A stretch of DNA of 64,000 nt from NCBI GenBank assembly GCA_021783175.1, contig JAJXUF010000006.1, positions 1-64,000 on the forward strand, read 5' to 3'. Both the position numbers and the translations under genes were made by a program. The notes beneath the pieces are model-generated. The model was given only the letters and a program-made list of their open reading frames with translations, did no database searches and was not told the origin of the DNA. The first letter of the stretch is position 1. Each line of letters starts with the position of its first letter. This document shows positions 17,235 to 28,227 of this stretch, piece after piece. Origin of the DNA: Pseudomonadota bacterium. GTDB taxonomy: Bacteria > Pseudomonadota > Gammaproteobacteria > Acidiferrobacterales > UBA6901.

Positions 17235-19568
17235 ATGACGCTGAAACTGGACGACTACAAAGAACTTCTTGAGCAGGTCGAGCCGCGCATCCGCGACACG
17301 CTCGAAGCTAGCTTCAACGAAGCGGCGCGAGTCATGTCGCCTTTGGGCCTGCACAAGTGGCTCGACGGTGCCAAGGCGCTGATGCAGCTCGGACGCGGCA
17401 GTGACCTGGTTGTGACCTACGTGCAGGCGATGCCAGCAGTCGTCAAGGAAGTCGGGGAGGATGTTATAACCGACTGTGTTACGGGCGGCATGAAGCTCGC
17501 GTCCATGGTAAGCGGTGAAGTGATTCAGCTGTTGTTTGATACGCTACCAACGGCAGCGCGCAGGCTTGGCGATGCGGACTTGCTGCGCGGCTACCTCAAT
17601 TTGATCCATCAGCTGTCCGCTAAAGTGCCACGCGGACTCCGCCCGATGCTGGCCCATCTTGACCAGCTCTTCGCCAAGCTTACCTTGGGCGGCCTTCGCC
17701 GCTGGGCTTTGTGGGGTGCTCAGGCGCATATGCGGGATTTTCAGGCACAAATGGCGTATTTCGACCTGCGAAGTGCCGACAGCCAAGCAATGTTGCAGAA
17801 GGAGCGCCGCGGAACGTTGTTCATAGACAACCAGCGTAAGCTCAATTTTTATTTGCGCGCCTTCTGGGGGCGGGATTTCTTTATGCGACCGACCTCTGGC
17901 GACTATGGTACGCGCGAGGGTTATAAACCGTTTATTGAGAATCGCGTAATTCATCTTGCAGATGCCTATGACGATTACGCGGGACTGCCGGGAAAAGATC
18001 TTTATCGCGCTGCCGCCGCTCATGCGGCCGCCCATCTCGTATACACACGTGAACCGCTTTCCATGGAGCAGCTCAATCCGGCGCAGATGTTCATGATCGG
18101 TTTGTTCGAGGATGCCCGCGTTGAATCCTTGGCAATCCGCGAGTTTCCCGGCATGAAGCGCCTCTGGGCGCAATTCCATTCTAAGGTCCAGGAAGTCAGC
18201 TGCGCGACTGACGAAGTCGTCAGATTTCTCGAACGGTTGGCTTATTCGCTCCTCGATGAGACGTATCAGGATGGAGATGTGCTTATCGCGGAACTGGTCG
18301 ACGCTTTCCATAGAAAATTTGCCCGAAGCCCCAATGAAAACCAGATATCCTGGGACCTTGGGGTGACGCTGTACAACAAACTTGGCGAGCGCGGAGTGAT
18401 ACCAAGCTTGCGCACGCTCGAGTCGTTTGCCGTACCCTATCGCGACGACAATCGTTACTGCTGGGCATCAGATGAAATTGCCTGGCATGAAGCGGAGTAT
18501 GTTCCGCTTCCTAAACAAGTGCGCAAATATGTCACCACCATGGAGATGGTCAATGAGCTAGATTGTGAACTGGCCGGTGATGATGCGCAGGAAGTGTGGG
18601 TGCTGAATGAGCCGTTCTATCTTGATCAGGAAGCATGCACCATCAACGAGCTTGAGGGTAAGGAGCCGGTATCGGAACCCTACCACTACCAGGAGTGGGA
18701 CTATACCGTCCAACTGCACCGGCCTAACTGGGCTACCGTACTGGAAAGGCGGCAACAGAAGGGCGATCCTCGGGATATCGATCGTATTCTTCTTGAAAAC
18801 AGACCCGTTGCATCGCGCCTGCGTCATCTGATTGACGCGCTGCAACCCGAGGGCGTTCAGCGGTTCCGGAGACAGGAGGACGGTGAAGAGATCGATCTCA
18901 ATGCGGCGATCCGCGCAATGATAGACATGCGTATGGGTCAGATTCCTGACCAACGCATCAACATCCGTATTGTGCGCAAGGTCAGAGATCTCGCCGTACT
19001 GGTGTTGCTTGACCTATCGGAATCAACGAATGAGAAGCTTGGGGACTCCGAAAAGCCGGTGATCCAGCTTGCACGCGAAGCGACGTCGCTGCTTTCCTGG
19101 GCAATTGATCGAGTTGGAGACCCGTTTGCAATTCATGGTTTTGCCTCAGACGGCCGGCACGACGTGCAGTACTATCGATTCAAGGACTTCAAGGACCCCT
19201 ACGACGATGAAGCAAAAGCGCGCCTCGCAGGAATGCAGGGTGGCCTTTCGACGCGCATGGGTGCGGCCCTGCGGCATGCGGCATCGTTCGTGCTTAAGCA
19301 ACCGGAACACAAGAAGCTAATCCTGCTGATTACTGATGGAGAACCGGCGGATATCGATGTACGTGATCCACAGTATCTGCGTTACGACACCAAAAAGGCT
19401 GTGGAAGAGCTAGCGACGCGCGGCGTGCACACTTTTTGTCTTACTCTTGACCGTAATGCCGATGACTACGTTTCGCGCATCTTCGGTTCAAAGCGCTATA
19501 TGGTTGTCGACCACGTAGATCGTCTGCCGGAACAGCTGCCTCTGCTATACGCGGGTCTGACAAGATAA
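17235..19568 (+). CDS. cbbO: RuBisCO activase adaptor CbbO with VWA domain
   Basis: Partner of the CbbQ hexamer, 777 residues. The long N-terminal part is CbbO-specific. The C-terminal von Willebrand A domain starts near residue 585, with the metal-ion-dependent adhesion site in LLDLSEST, followed by STRMGAALRHAA and LILLITDGEPADIDV. In characterised systems CbbO binds RuBisCO through this domain and CbbQ supplies the force. The ATG at 17235 lies 24 bp after the small gene. The stop is 1 bp from the convergent cbbR stop region, a very compact junction with no terminator between. Confidence 0.96.
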   Translation: MTLKLDDYKELLEQVEPRIRDTLEASFNEAARVMSPLGLHKWLDGAKALMQLGRGSDLVVTYVQAMPAVVKEVGEDVITDCVTGGMKLASMVSGEVIQLLFDTLPTAARRLGDADLLRGYLNLIHQLSAKVPRGLRPMLAHLDQLFAKLTLGGLRRWALWGAQAHMRDFQAQMAYFDLRSADSQAMLQKERRGTLFIDNQRKLNFYLRAFWGRDFFMRPTSGDYGTREGYKPFIENRVIHLADAYDDYAGLPGKDLYRAAAAHAAAHLVYTREPLSMEQLNPAQMFMIGLFEDARVESLAIREFPGMKRLWAQFHSKVQEVSCATDEVVRFLERLAYSLLDETYQDGDVLIAELVDAFHRKFARSPNENQISWDLGVTLYNKLGERGVIPSLRTLESFAVPYRDDNRYCWASDEIAWHEAEYVPLPKQVRKYVTTMEMVNELDCELAGDDAQEVWVLNEPFYLDQEACTINELEGKEPVSEPYHYQEWDYTVQLHRPNWATVLERRQQKGDPRDIDRILLENRPVASRLRHLIDALQPEGVQRFRRQEDGEEIDLNAAIRAMIDMRMGQIPDQRINIRIVRKVRDLAVLVLLDLSESTNEKLGDSEKPVIQLAREATSLLSWAIDRVGDPFAIHGFASDGRHDVQYYRFKDFKDPYDDEAKARLAGMQGGLSTRMGAALRHAASFVLKQPEHKKLILLITDGEPADIDVRDPQYLRYDTKKAVEELATRGVHTFCLTLDRNADDYVSRIFGSKRYMVVDHVDRLPEQLPLLYAGLTR

Positions 19569-19569
19569 T

Positions 19570-20550
19570 TTATCTGGTCGGAGCCGATCGCTCACCGGTA
19601 TTGGTCGGCAGTAAAGGACATTCCCCTTGCGCTGCATGATAGCACGGCACATCAGCCGCATGGTCGGGCGCCTTCTTCAGAAAATCTAAAAAGGTTCGCG
19701 CCACAACCGACAATTGCTTGCCGGTCGGGTAGGCTACGTACCAGTGACGCTCAATCGGGAAATTCTCGACGTCGAGAATAGTGAGTTGCCCTAACGGGGC
19801 ATCCAAGCCAAGCGTGTGGCGCGAAAGCACGGATATCCCAAGTCCACCGACGATCGCCTGTTTTATAGCCTCGTTGCTTCCTAGTTCCATGCGCACTCTT
19901 ACTGAGAGATTGTGCGCGGCGAACAGTCGCTCGAGCGCCATGCGGGTTCCGGAGCCAGGTTCGCGCAGGAGAAAGGGCTCTTCGCAGATTCGGGCAAGCG
20001 GTATTCTTTTCTGGTTTGCGAGTACATGACCGGCTGGGGCGAGTACTACAAGCGGATTCTCCAGAAAGGGTTCAGCTATGGCGTCAACATCCTCAGGGGG
20101 TTGTCCAAGTATGTAAAGATCGTCTTGATTGTCGGCAAAACGTTCCAGCACACGTTCCCGGTTCGATACCTTTAGGGACACGTCGATACCCGGGTACTGC
20201 TGACAGAAAGGACCAAGCAGGCGCGGTGCAAAGTACTTCGCGGTCGTCACTACTGCCAGCCTGAGCGTTCCGCGCTTGAGCCCCTTCATGTCAGCAATCG
20301 TCATCTCGAATCGCGAGAAATGGTCGAAAATTTCTCGACACGTGATATGCAGTGCGCGCCCCGCATCCGTTAGATGAATCTTTTTCCCCACCTGTTCGAA
20401 TAAGGGCAAGCCGACAGCTTCGGTAAGCTTTTTGACCTGCATGGATGCTGTGGGTTGGGTCAGAAAAAGCTCTTCCGCGGCGCGCGTAAAGCTGCCCAGC
20501 CTGGCGATTGCTTCGAAAACCTCAAGTTGGCGCAAGGTGCTATGGCGCAT
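19570..20550 (-). CDS. cbbR: LysR-type regulator CbbR of the form IC operon
   Basis: Second CbbR, about 326 residues, with the same N-terminal helix-turn-helix layout (HSTLRQLEVFEAIARLGSFT, then EELFLTQPTASMQVKKL) and inducer-binding motifs REPGSGTRMALERLF and GSNEAIKQAIVGGLGISVLSR. It has a C-terminal extension of about 30 residues compared with the first copy. I use the ATG at 20550; an in-frame ATG at 20562 is possible. It diverges from the red-type cbbL and ends against cbbO. Its dyad-rich intergenic region is AT-rich like that of the first module, suggesting related DNA recognition. Confidence 0.95.
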   Translation of the reverse strand: MRHSTLRQLEVFEAIARLGSFTRAAEELFLTQPTASMQVKKLTEAVGLPLFEQVGKKIHLTDAGRALHITCREIFDHFSRFEMTIADMKGLKRGTLRLAVVTTAKYFAPRLLGPFCQQYPGIDVSLKVSNRERVLERFADNQDDLYILGQPPEDVDAIAEPFLENPLVVLAPAGHVLANQKRIPLARICEEPFLLREPGSGTRMALERLFAAHNLSVRVRMELGSNEAIKQAIVGGLGISVLSRHTLGLDAPLGQLTILDVENFPIERHWYVAYPTGKQLSVVARTFLDFLKKAPDHAADVPCYHAAQGECPLLPTNTGERSAPTR

Positions 20551-20565
20551 ATTGTCACCCAATAG

Positions 20566-20620
20566 ATGATTATCTATGCATCATATCGAAAAGATTGACT
20601 GTTATAAATGGTTATTCATA
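20566..20620 (-). promoter_or_regulatory. Candidate CbbR operators, form IC operon
   Basis: Two AT-rich dyads lie between the divergent cbbR and cbbL. One is ATGAT-N9-ATCAT at 20566-20584. The other is at 20602-20620, which on the minus strand reads TATGAATA-N5-TTATAA. The latter matches the form IA region element apart from two extra spacer bases. They sit 15-70 bp from the cbbR start. Assignment as CbbR sites is inference. Confidence 0.5.
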
Positions 20621-20674
20621 GGCAGGATGCATCCACCAAAAGCAGGAATCTCTCCCTACTTTTTAGGTGGTTAA

Positions 20675-22207
<1,533 letters not shown>

Positions 22208-22231
22208 GCGCCAGGTAAAAGGAGATCAACC

Positions 22232-22666
22232 ATGATGACGAATCACGGCAATCGACTCACGCAGGGCCAGTTCTCGTTCTTGCCGGACCTCACCGACGAA
22301 CAGATCACGGCTCAGATCAAGTACGCACTGAAAAATGGCTGGGCAGTAAACATCGAGTACACCGATGATCCACATCCCAGAAACACATACTGGGAGATGT
22401 TCGGCATGCCGATGTTCGATCTCAAGGATCCGGCGGGCATCCTTATGGAGATCAACAACTGCCGTAAGACGTTCTCGAATCATTATGTTCGGGTGACGGC
22501 GTTCGATAGCACCCGCGGATGGGAAACGCCGCGCATGTCGTTCATCGTAAATCGGCCGAAGAAAGAGCCTGGATTCCGCCTTGTGCGCGAGGAGCGCAAC
22601 GGCCGGACCATGGGTTATACGGTGCAGTCATACGCCACCGACAAGCCGGAAAACGAGCGATATTGA
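22232..22666 (+). CDS. cbbS: RuBisCO small subunit, form IC
   Basis: Small subunit of 144 residues, longer than the form IA copy because of the red-type C-terminal extension (starting [20 protein letters not shown]) that forms the extra beta hairpin in the central channel. The N-terminal [21 protein letters not shown] start here reads [18 protein letters not shown], and [16 protein letters not shown] is the usual interface region. It is 24 bp after cbbL and shares its transcript. A GTG or earlier ATG is unlikely; the second codon is also ATG (22235), so either may initiate. Confidence 0.97.
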   Translation: MMTNHGNRLTQGQFSFLPDLTDEQITAQIKYALKNGWAVNIEYTDDPHPRNTYWEMFGMPMFDLKDPAGILMEINNCRKTFSNHYVRVTAFDSTRGWETPRMSFIVNRPKKEPGFRLVREERNGRTMGYTVQSYATDKPENERY

Positions 22667-22682
22667 GTGAAGTTGTTCCAAA

Positions 22683-22711
22683 CGGTGGGCCGTCGAGTGG
22701 CCCACCGGTTT
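22683..22711 (+). terminator. Attenuator-like hairpin between cbbS and cbbX
   Basis: Perfect 9-bp stem CGGTGGGCC (22683-22691) with GGCCCACCG (22699-22707), a 7-nt loop and a short T run (GTTTTA). The next gene, cbbX, starts 30 bp later on the same strand, so partial termination or transcript stabilisation of cbbLS is the likely effect. Confidence 0.75.
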
Positions 22712-22740
22712 TATCGCAAGCGGGTACAGGAGCATTTGTC

Positions 22741-23703
22741 ATGAATGAATCCAAGGATTCTGCCGTTAATTCAGCTGACGTCGTGGCCAGCGAACTGGTG
22801 GATCTAGAGGCTGAATTCAAGGCCTCGAATGTGCAGGAGGTGCTCGACAAGCTCGATCGTGAGCTGATTGGGCTGAAGCCGGTTAAAACGCGCATCCGTG
22901 AGATTGCTGCGCTGCTTTTGATAGATCGCCTCCGCCGCCGTCTCAGCCTCACGTCTGCCACACCCACTCTGCACATGAGCTTTACTGGCAATCCGGGTAC
23001 CGGTAAAACGACGGTGGCCATGCGCATGGGGGAGATTTTGAAGCGGCTCGGATACGTGCGCGAGGGACATCTCATTACCGTGACTCGCGACGACCTGGTC
23101 GGTCAGTATATTGGGCACACGGCACCAAAAACTAAAGAAGTTATCAAGAAGGCCATGGGTGGGGTACTGTTCATTGACGAAGCGTATTACCTATACAAAC
23201 CCGAAAACGAAAGAGACTACGGACAGGAATCGATTGAGATTCTGTTGCAGATAATGGAAAACAACCGTGACGACCTTGTTGTCATTCTAGCCGGTTACAA
23301 GGACAAAATGGATCGCTTCTTTCATAGCAATCCCGGCATGCGATCGCGCATCGCCCATCACGTCGATTTTCCGGACTATACCGCAGACGAGTTGCTTGTC
23401 ATCGCCAAGCTTATGCTTGCCTCTCAGAATTACAGATTCAGCCATGACGCGGAGAGCGCATTTGCGCAATATATCCCGCTGCGAATGAAGATGGATCATT
23501 TTGCCAATGCCAGATCAATTCGCAACGCGCTCGACCGGGCACGGCTGCGCCAGGCAAATCGCCTATTTGGCGGCAAAACTCGCAAGCTAACTAAGGAAGC
23601 GCTTATGACCATTGAAGCGGAGGATATCCGTGCTTCTCGCGTATTTCGCGAAGGTAGGCTGGACTTGGATGGCGACGAAGGTGCAAACGGTGCGCCAACT
23701 TGA
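22741..23703 (+). CDS. cbbX: Red-type RuBisCO activase CbbX
   Basis: AAA+ ATPase of 320 residues that threads the C-terminal tail of red-type RuBisCO to release bound sugar phosphates. The N-terminal [20 protein letters not shown] is followed by Walker [12 protein letters not shown], the pore-loop region [14 protein letters not shown], Walker [13 protein letters not shown] and the sensor/arginine elements around [16 protein letters not shown]. The frame is open further upstream, but the ATG at 22741 has AGGAG 8 bp before it and begins where the family begins. The stop overlaps the next start as TGATG. Confidence 0.96.
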   Translation: MNESKDSAVNSADVVASELVDLEAEFKASNVQEVLDKLDRELIGLKPVKTRIREIAALLLIDRLRRRLSLTSATPTLHMSFTGNPGTGKTTVAMRMGEILKRLGYVREGHLITVTRDDLVGQYIGHTAPKTKEVIKKAMGGVLFIDEAYYLYKPENERDYGQESIEILLQIMENNRDDLVVILAGYKDKMDRFFHSNPGMRSRIAHHVDFPDYTADELLVIAKLMLASQNYRFSHDAESAFAQYIPLRMKMDHFANARSIRNALDRARLRQANRLFGGKTRKLTKEALMTIEAEDIRASRVFREGRLDLDGDEGANGAPT

Positions 23704-24062
23704 TGCCAGAGCCGACTATGGATAACGCTTCCCCCAAGATTGGCCCAGCCGAACTGATAGCGGAAGTTACCGCAGCGATGAATGCTGGTGGCCCGGATAA
23801 TCGCTATATCGATCTTGCCGCTGCCGCGGAATCGCTCTCCGACATGGTCGGATGGTCGGAAGGTCCGATCGATTCGACCGGCGCGCTTGACGATCGCTTA
23901 CATGCTCTGCAGCAGAGTTTACGAAGGATTCATGAGCTGCAGCCGAATTCCGCGGTCGCCACTTTGCATGATGCGCTCGCAAGCCTGCGCGAGGCAGTGA
24001 TCAATCATGACCAGGACTTAGCTAACGGGGGCGATAACGTGATGGAAGACGGAGAATTTTAG
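23703..24062 (+). CDS. Unknown protein coupled to cbbX, 119 aa
   Basis: Soluble acidic protein with no cysteine. It contains two likely helices (IGPAELIAEVTAAMNAG and ALDDRLHALQQSLRRIHEL) and an acidic C-terminus (MEDGEF). Its ATG overlaps the cbbX stop (TGATG at 23701-23705), so translation is probably coupled to the activase. A second in-frame ATG is at 23718. I do not recognise a characterised family. Position argues for a role with red-type RuBisCO or CbbX, but the sequence does not say which. Confidence 0.7.
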   Translation: MPEPTMDNASPKIGPAELIAEVTAAMNAGGPDNRYIDLAAAAESLSDMVGWSEGPIDSTGALDDRLHALQQSLRRIHELQPNSAVATLHDALASLREAVINHDQDLANGGDNVMEDGEF

Positions 24063-24083
24063 CGGGGTTATGAAACATCGGGG

Positions 24084-24473
24084 ATGTCACGTCGCCTGAT
24101 AGCCATGGTTCCATTACGCACCCTGCCGAAAACTATCGAAGCCGCGTACTATAATCGTGTCCGCCTGGCATTGCTGCGCATCGGCAATCCGCTGCGCGTT
24201 GGTTTGCCAGGATTGCGTGGACTCGAGGCAATCGTGGACAGCGATACTTGGACGGTGGTCGACAGTTTACGAACCGACAATCCGGTGCTGGCATGGTGCG
24301 ACTTTGAAGTTGCTTCACGCCAGGCATTGCACGAACCAGTCCAATGTCGGCTCAATCTCTATCATAATCAGGCGGGCCTAATCATGGGAACGGCACTTGA
24401 GGCGCTTCAGTTGGAGCTGAAAAAGCGGTTGGCGCCATCTGAACAGGTCACCCCGCAGAACGACGAAGACTGA
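24084..24473 (+). CDS. Unknown protein at the end of the cbbX operon, 129 aa
   Basis: Basic N-terminal half (RTLPKTIEAAYYNRVRLALL) followed by a segment of alternating hydrophobic residues that could form a small beta sheet (DSDTWTVVDSL, PVLAWCDFEVA, PVQCRLNLYHNQAGLIMG), then a final helix (TALEALQLELKKRLA) and a polar tail. There is no membrane segment. It begins 21 bp after the preceding unknown gene and is the last gene of the co-directional form IC set before a 176-bp gap. No function is assigned. A start at the second ATG (24105) is possible. Confidence 0.7.
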   Translation: MSRRLIAMVPLRTLPKTIEAAYYNRVRLALLRIGNPLRVGLPGLRGLEAIVDSDTWTVVDSLRTDNPVLAWCDFEVASRQALHEPVQCRLNLYHNQAGLIMGTALEALQLELKKRLAPSEQVTPQNDED

Positions 24474-24649
24474 AGTTCCGAGGCTGGAGAAACAAAAACA
24501 GTCTTCAAGTCTGGTGTCACCAGAGTTTATTGCCGGCTACCAGCAAACTCCCACACCGGATCGGATTTTTCCGTCCGGCCCGGTTCTATACTGCAGTTGG
24601 AAATCAGCCAGTAGGCGGCAAGACGGACTGACGGTACAATACTGCCAAC

Positions 24650-25849
24650 ATGTTTTCCGAACGCATCCAGCGGCTGACCGGCAGTCTAATACGGGAAATT
24701 CTGGCGCTCACCCAGAAAGAAGGCGTCATCTCCTTTGCTGGTGGTTTGCCAGCCATGGAAGCCATGCCCGCCCTTGATATGGCCCATGTTCCCCAGGGGT
24801 TGCGCCAGTACGGCACTACCGAGGGCGAGCCGGCGCTGCGGGCGCGTATCGCCGCGGAGTTGACGGCGTTGGGGCGGGCTTGCAGTCCAGAACAGGTGCT
24901 GATCACTGCCGGTTCGCAACAGGGTATCGACCTTGTATCCAAGCTTTTTGTTGATCCAGGCACGCCAGTAGTAGTAGAAGCACCGAGTTATCTTGCGGCT
25001 CTCCAGTCATTTCGTCTATTTGGCGCGAGCTTCACCACTTTGCCTCTTTCACCGCAGGGGATTGATGCAACCGCCTTGCGGTTGGCAATCGCAAAGCAAC
25101 GACCGGCATTCGTCTATTTGATTCCGACATTCCAGAACCCATCGGGGTATTGTTACTCAGCTGCAACGCGCGCGGCGGTCGCAAAGGTGCTCGATGATGA
25201 GGGAATTCCGCTTATTGAGGACGAACCCTATCGTGAGCTTCGCTATGAACCGGTCGAAAGTACGCCTATCAGCGCTCAATTAAAGCGCGCTCCATGGGTC
25301 TATCTTGGAAGCTTGTCAAAAACTGCCATGCCAGGTTTGCGTATTGGCTATCTGGCGGCCTCATCGGAACTCTATCCGCTGCTCGTTCGCATCAAACAGT
25401 CCACCGATTTGCACACTAATCGTCCGAGTCAATGGTGGGCTGAACAGTTTCTCGGCAATCCTGACTATCCAGCTCATCTAGAGCGGCTTCGGGAACGGTA
25501 CCGAGTACAGCGTGACGCCATGGCTGCTGCGTTGAACCGGCATTTTTTCGATATCGCCGAGTGGGAAGTGCCTTCGGGAGGGCTATTTTTCTGGGTCCTG
25601 CTTAAAGAGCAGCTCGAGACTCGGTTGTTGCTTAAACGGGCTCTAGAGCGAAATGTTGCTTTCATGCCCGGCGAGCCATTTTTTGCGGATCATGATCAGC
25701 CCATGGGCCGGTTGCGTTTGAACTTCAGTCACGCAGACGGCCCGGCAATTGAACGTGGAGTTGCTATCCTCGCGGAAGTTATTCGTGCCGCCATGGCTCA
25801 ACCCTCGAGTCAAACTGATTTTGCGCCTTCAGACCGCCGCCAGGGGTGA
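24650..25849 (+). CDS. PLP-dependent aminotransferase, class I (2-aminoadipate/MocR-like catalytic family)
   Basis: Fold type I aminotransferase of 399 residues. It has ITAGSQQGIDLVSKLFVDPG, the substrate-binding PTFQNPSGYCYS, DDEGIPLIEDEPYRELRYE and the PLP lysine in YLGSLSKTAMPGLRIGYLA, ending with a conserved arginine in RLRLNFSHADG. These match the stand-alone relatives of MocR regulators (LysN-type 2-aminoadipate aminotransferases and alanine/valine aminotransferases); no DNA-binding domain is attached. The amino acid handled cannot be read from motifs. It stands alone between the form IC operon and carbonic anhydrase. Confidence 0.88.
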   Translation: MFSERIQRLTGSLIREILALTQKEGVISFAGGLPAMEAMPALDMAHVPQGLRQYGTTEGEPALRARIAAELTALGRACSPEQVLITAGSQQGIDLVSKLFVDPGTPVVVEAPSYLAALQSFRLFGASFTTLPLSPQGIDATALRLAIAKQRPAFVYLIPTFQNPSGYCYSAATRAAVAKVLDDEGIPLIEDEPYRELRYEPVESTPISAQLKRAPWVYLGSLSKTAMPGLRIGYLAASSELYPLLVRIKQSTDLHTNRPSQWWAEQFLGNPDYPAHLERLRERYRVQRDAMAAALNRHFFDIAEWEVPSGGLFFWVLLKEQLETRLLLKRALERNVAFMPGEPFFADHDQPMGRLRLNFSHADGPAIERGVAILAEVIRAAMAQPSSQTDFAPSDRRQG

Positions 25850-26027
25850 CTCGCTGCTGAACTCTGTCCCGGCTTCGAACTGACCAAACTGGTGTTAAGG
25901 CCAAGGAAACGCCGGTACCTGGCAGATCAATTCATGGGGTTGTTTGCGCAGACCGGCAAGCAGAAAAATCGATGACATAATTGTTGTTATTGGACATTAA
26001 AATACCGTTTCGCACGCGGGTGACTTG

Positions 26028-26675
26028 ATGAAAACTCTGAATGAATTAGTTGCCGGGTTCGAGCGGTTTCAGCATCGATATTTTTCGGTTGATCATGGAC
26101 TTTACGAGCGCCTGACGCGTCAAGGGCAGTCGCCAAAGGTGATGATCATAGCCTGCTGTGATTCGCGCGTAGATCCCGCGATCATTACAGACAGCGATCC
26201 AGGTGATCTGTTCGTAGTGCGGAATGTCGCCAATTTGGTACCGCCGTGCGAACTCGGAGGCGGGTATCACGGTACGAGTGCGGCAATTGAATTTGCTGTC
26301 AGCTCGTTGCGCGTAGAACACGTGATCGTAATGGGACATACGCGCTGCGGTGGTATTCGTGCGCTACTTGGTGATCTTCCTACCCAAGACACGCCCACAG
26401 GCTTTCTTGCTCCTTGGATGTCGATTGTTGAGGAAGCCCGTCGCGAGGTTCTCGACATTCTACCGGATGCACCAATCGACACTCAGGCAGCTGCCTGTGA
26501 GCAGGCAGCGATACGCATATCCTTGCGCAATCTTGTAAGCTTTCCGTTCGTGCGCGAGGCTGTCGAGACCGGCAGCCTCAAACTGCATGGCTGGTATTTC
26601 GACTTCGAACGCGGTGAACTTCTGCGCCACGCGCCAGCGTCGAAGCGGTTCGAAGTGGTAGTGGCGCGCCGTTAA
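26028..26675 (+). CDS. Beta-class carbonic anhydrase
   Basis: Zinc enzyme interconverting CO2 and bicarbonate, 215 residues. Ligands are visible: Cys43 in ACCDSRVDP with the Asp45-Arg47 dyad, then His104 and Cys107 in MGHTRCGG. The core stretch FVVRNVANLVPPCELGGGYH is typical of the proteobacterial cytosolic subclass. The ATG at 26028 is preceded by an in-frame TTG at 26025. Position next to two RuBisCO operons suggests it balances inorganic carbon for CO2 fixation, or supplies bicarbonate to carboxylases; no signal peptide is seen. Confidence 0.95.
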   Translation: MKTLNELVAGFERFQHRYFSVDHGLYERLTRQGQSPKVMIIACCDSRVDPAIITDSDPGDLFVVRNVANLVPPCELGGGYHGTSAAIEFAVSSLRVEHVIVMGHTRCGGIRALLGDLPTQDTPTGFLAPWMSIVEEARREVLDILPDAPIDTQAAACEQAAIRISLRNLVSFPFVREAVETGSLKLHGWYFDFERGELLRHAPASKRFEVVVARR

Positions 26676-27204
26676 GAATTGCACAACGCGTCGACGTGTC
26701 GAACTTTTTGAGAAGTCGCGCCACTTTCCGAAAGGCGCTTAATTACCTCAATATCCCTGAGACTGGCCGCGCGCCTCTCCTGTTACCCATAAAAGAAACC
26801 TAATTGTCAGGTAAGGGCATCAGGGGTTAGCGTCCAAAAGCACTTCGCATCCGGCGCATTGTCAAATCACAATGCTGCTTTCGTTAAGCGCCCCGAGAAT
26901 CGCAGAAAATAGGAAGTACGCTGGAATCTCGGTGATTAATCATTGACGATTACCTGCAAAAACATGCCGCGCATGCTGCCTCAGGATCGAACTGATGTAC
27001 CATCTGGCAGAGGGCGCTGATTGCCGAATTCAGGTAATGTCCGTGACCGCACTCGATTCAAGCCCTTTCAGTTTCACCGCAGCTCGCACGATCCAATTTA
27101 AAATCCCGCTAGCTACCGTAGCTTATCCGTAATTCGATTGCGGTATACCCCGATCCAGCTGTTTTCACCCTGTAAGCAAGGCGTGTTACCCAAGATTTTC
27201 TTGC
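26676..27204. other. Gene-free stretch between carbonic anhydrase and the PDC-sensor gene
   Basis: About 530 bp between genes that end toward each other. I see no supported gene, tRNA or clear terminator with a T run. Short dyads occur (for example near 26722-26740) but nothing diagnostic. Confidence 0.4.
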
Positions 27205-28182
27205 TCAGTCTGAGCCGGTCGCCGCCAATCCGACAGTGTTTTTCCCGCTTATCCAAAAATCGAGTTTGCGTGCCAAGAATTCTTCCACTGACATGTAGTG
27301 TGAGCCATCGCATGAGAAGGTAAGGCCAACCATGTCGTTCATAATGTTAAGCGAGCCGGACCGCAGGTAAATGGTGTCGTCCAAAAAACGCAACGCTTTG
27401 AATTGCTCTAGGACACGGCCTATATCCATTTCACTGGTTCGGGCATTCGTCGGGTACGGGCGTGCAGGATAAGCCAGGCGCATCTCCGGATCGATAACCT
27501 CTTCAACTCCATGCAGACGATAGTTGTACGGGTCATCCACGAGCCAGAAAGAACAGCGCCCGCTGGAAAAATGGATCTTGCTATGGAAAATGCCGTATTC
27601 CCGCATGAGAGTCCCAATACCTTCAACCGCTTCATCGACATGTTCGTCGAAAAAGCTGGGCGCTCGCGTCTGCATGAATACTGTCCCCCGCACTGAAGGG
27701 TCTCCACGAAACTGCTGCCAGTGAACCTTATCCGGTATGGTCAGGCGCGTATCGCGCAGCAGATCGTTGACTGCGAAATCGGCCGCGATAAATCCAACAA
27801 GGTGGTCGTTGCGGCTGACAGCCTGAAGAGCAGTAAGGCAGTACTCGTAGGTGTACTTTGAAAGATATACAGAGGACAGCATAACGCCCTTGAACGGAAG
27901 ATGGTTCTTCAAGTAAGGGCGATCAGACAGATCGCGCCCTCGCCATGAAGGGTCGGGTCCTGATGCACGCACCATGGACGAAAGCTCGACACCGCGAACA
28001 TCCCAGGCATAAAGCAAGTGGCAGTTTGGCAGGGTCGGCAGGCCCACCTGTAGGCGTCGATCCATGGCATCAGCATCCGGCCATACCGCTGCGATATGTG
28101 CGGCGAGGTCCGCCAGAGGCTCGCTTACCTTTTCAGCGAGTGCCGCCTTCTTTTCCAGTATGGTCTGCTGCAAAGTTGTCAT
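27205..28182 (-). CDS. PDC-sensor (Cache-like) domain protein without output domain
   Basis: Protein of 325 residues that resembles a PDC/Cache ligand-sensing domain. It has the LPTLPNCHLLYAWDVRGVEL opening, DPSWRGRDLSDRPYLKN (a WxxRDLSxRPYF-type signature), VYLSKYTYEYCLTALQAV and VGFIAADFAVNDLLRD. Such domains are normally periplasmic parts of chemoreceptors and kinases, but here there is no signal peptide, membrane helix or enzymatic output. A C-terminal half of about 150 residues is unassigned. The ATG at 28182 is chosen because GGAGGGAGA is directly upstream; the frame extends to 28227. It is monocistronic in view. Confidence 0.75.
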   Translation of the reverse strand: MTTLQQTILEKKAALAEKVSEPLADLAAHIAAVWPDADAMDRRLQVGLPTLPNCHLLYAWDVRGVELSSMVRASGPDPSWRGRDLSDRPYLKNHLPFKGVMLSSVYLSKYTYEYCLTALQAVSRNDHLVGFIAADFAVNDLLRDTRLTIPDKVHWQQFRGDPSVRGTVFMQTRAPSFFDEHVDEAVEGIGTLMREYGIFHSKIHFSSGRCSFWLVDDPYNYRLHGVEEVIDPEMRLAYPARPYPTNARTSEMDIGRVLEQFKALRFLDDTIYLRSGSLNIMNDMVGLTFSCDGSHYMSVEEFLARKLDFWISGKNTVGLAATGSD

Positions 28183-28227
28183 TCTCCCTCCATGGGATTC
28201 CGCGCCTCCAAACAAGTTCCAAGTCAT

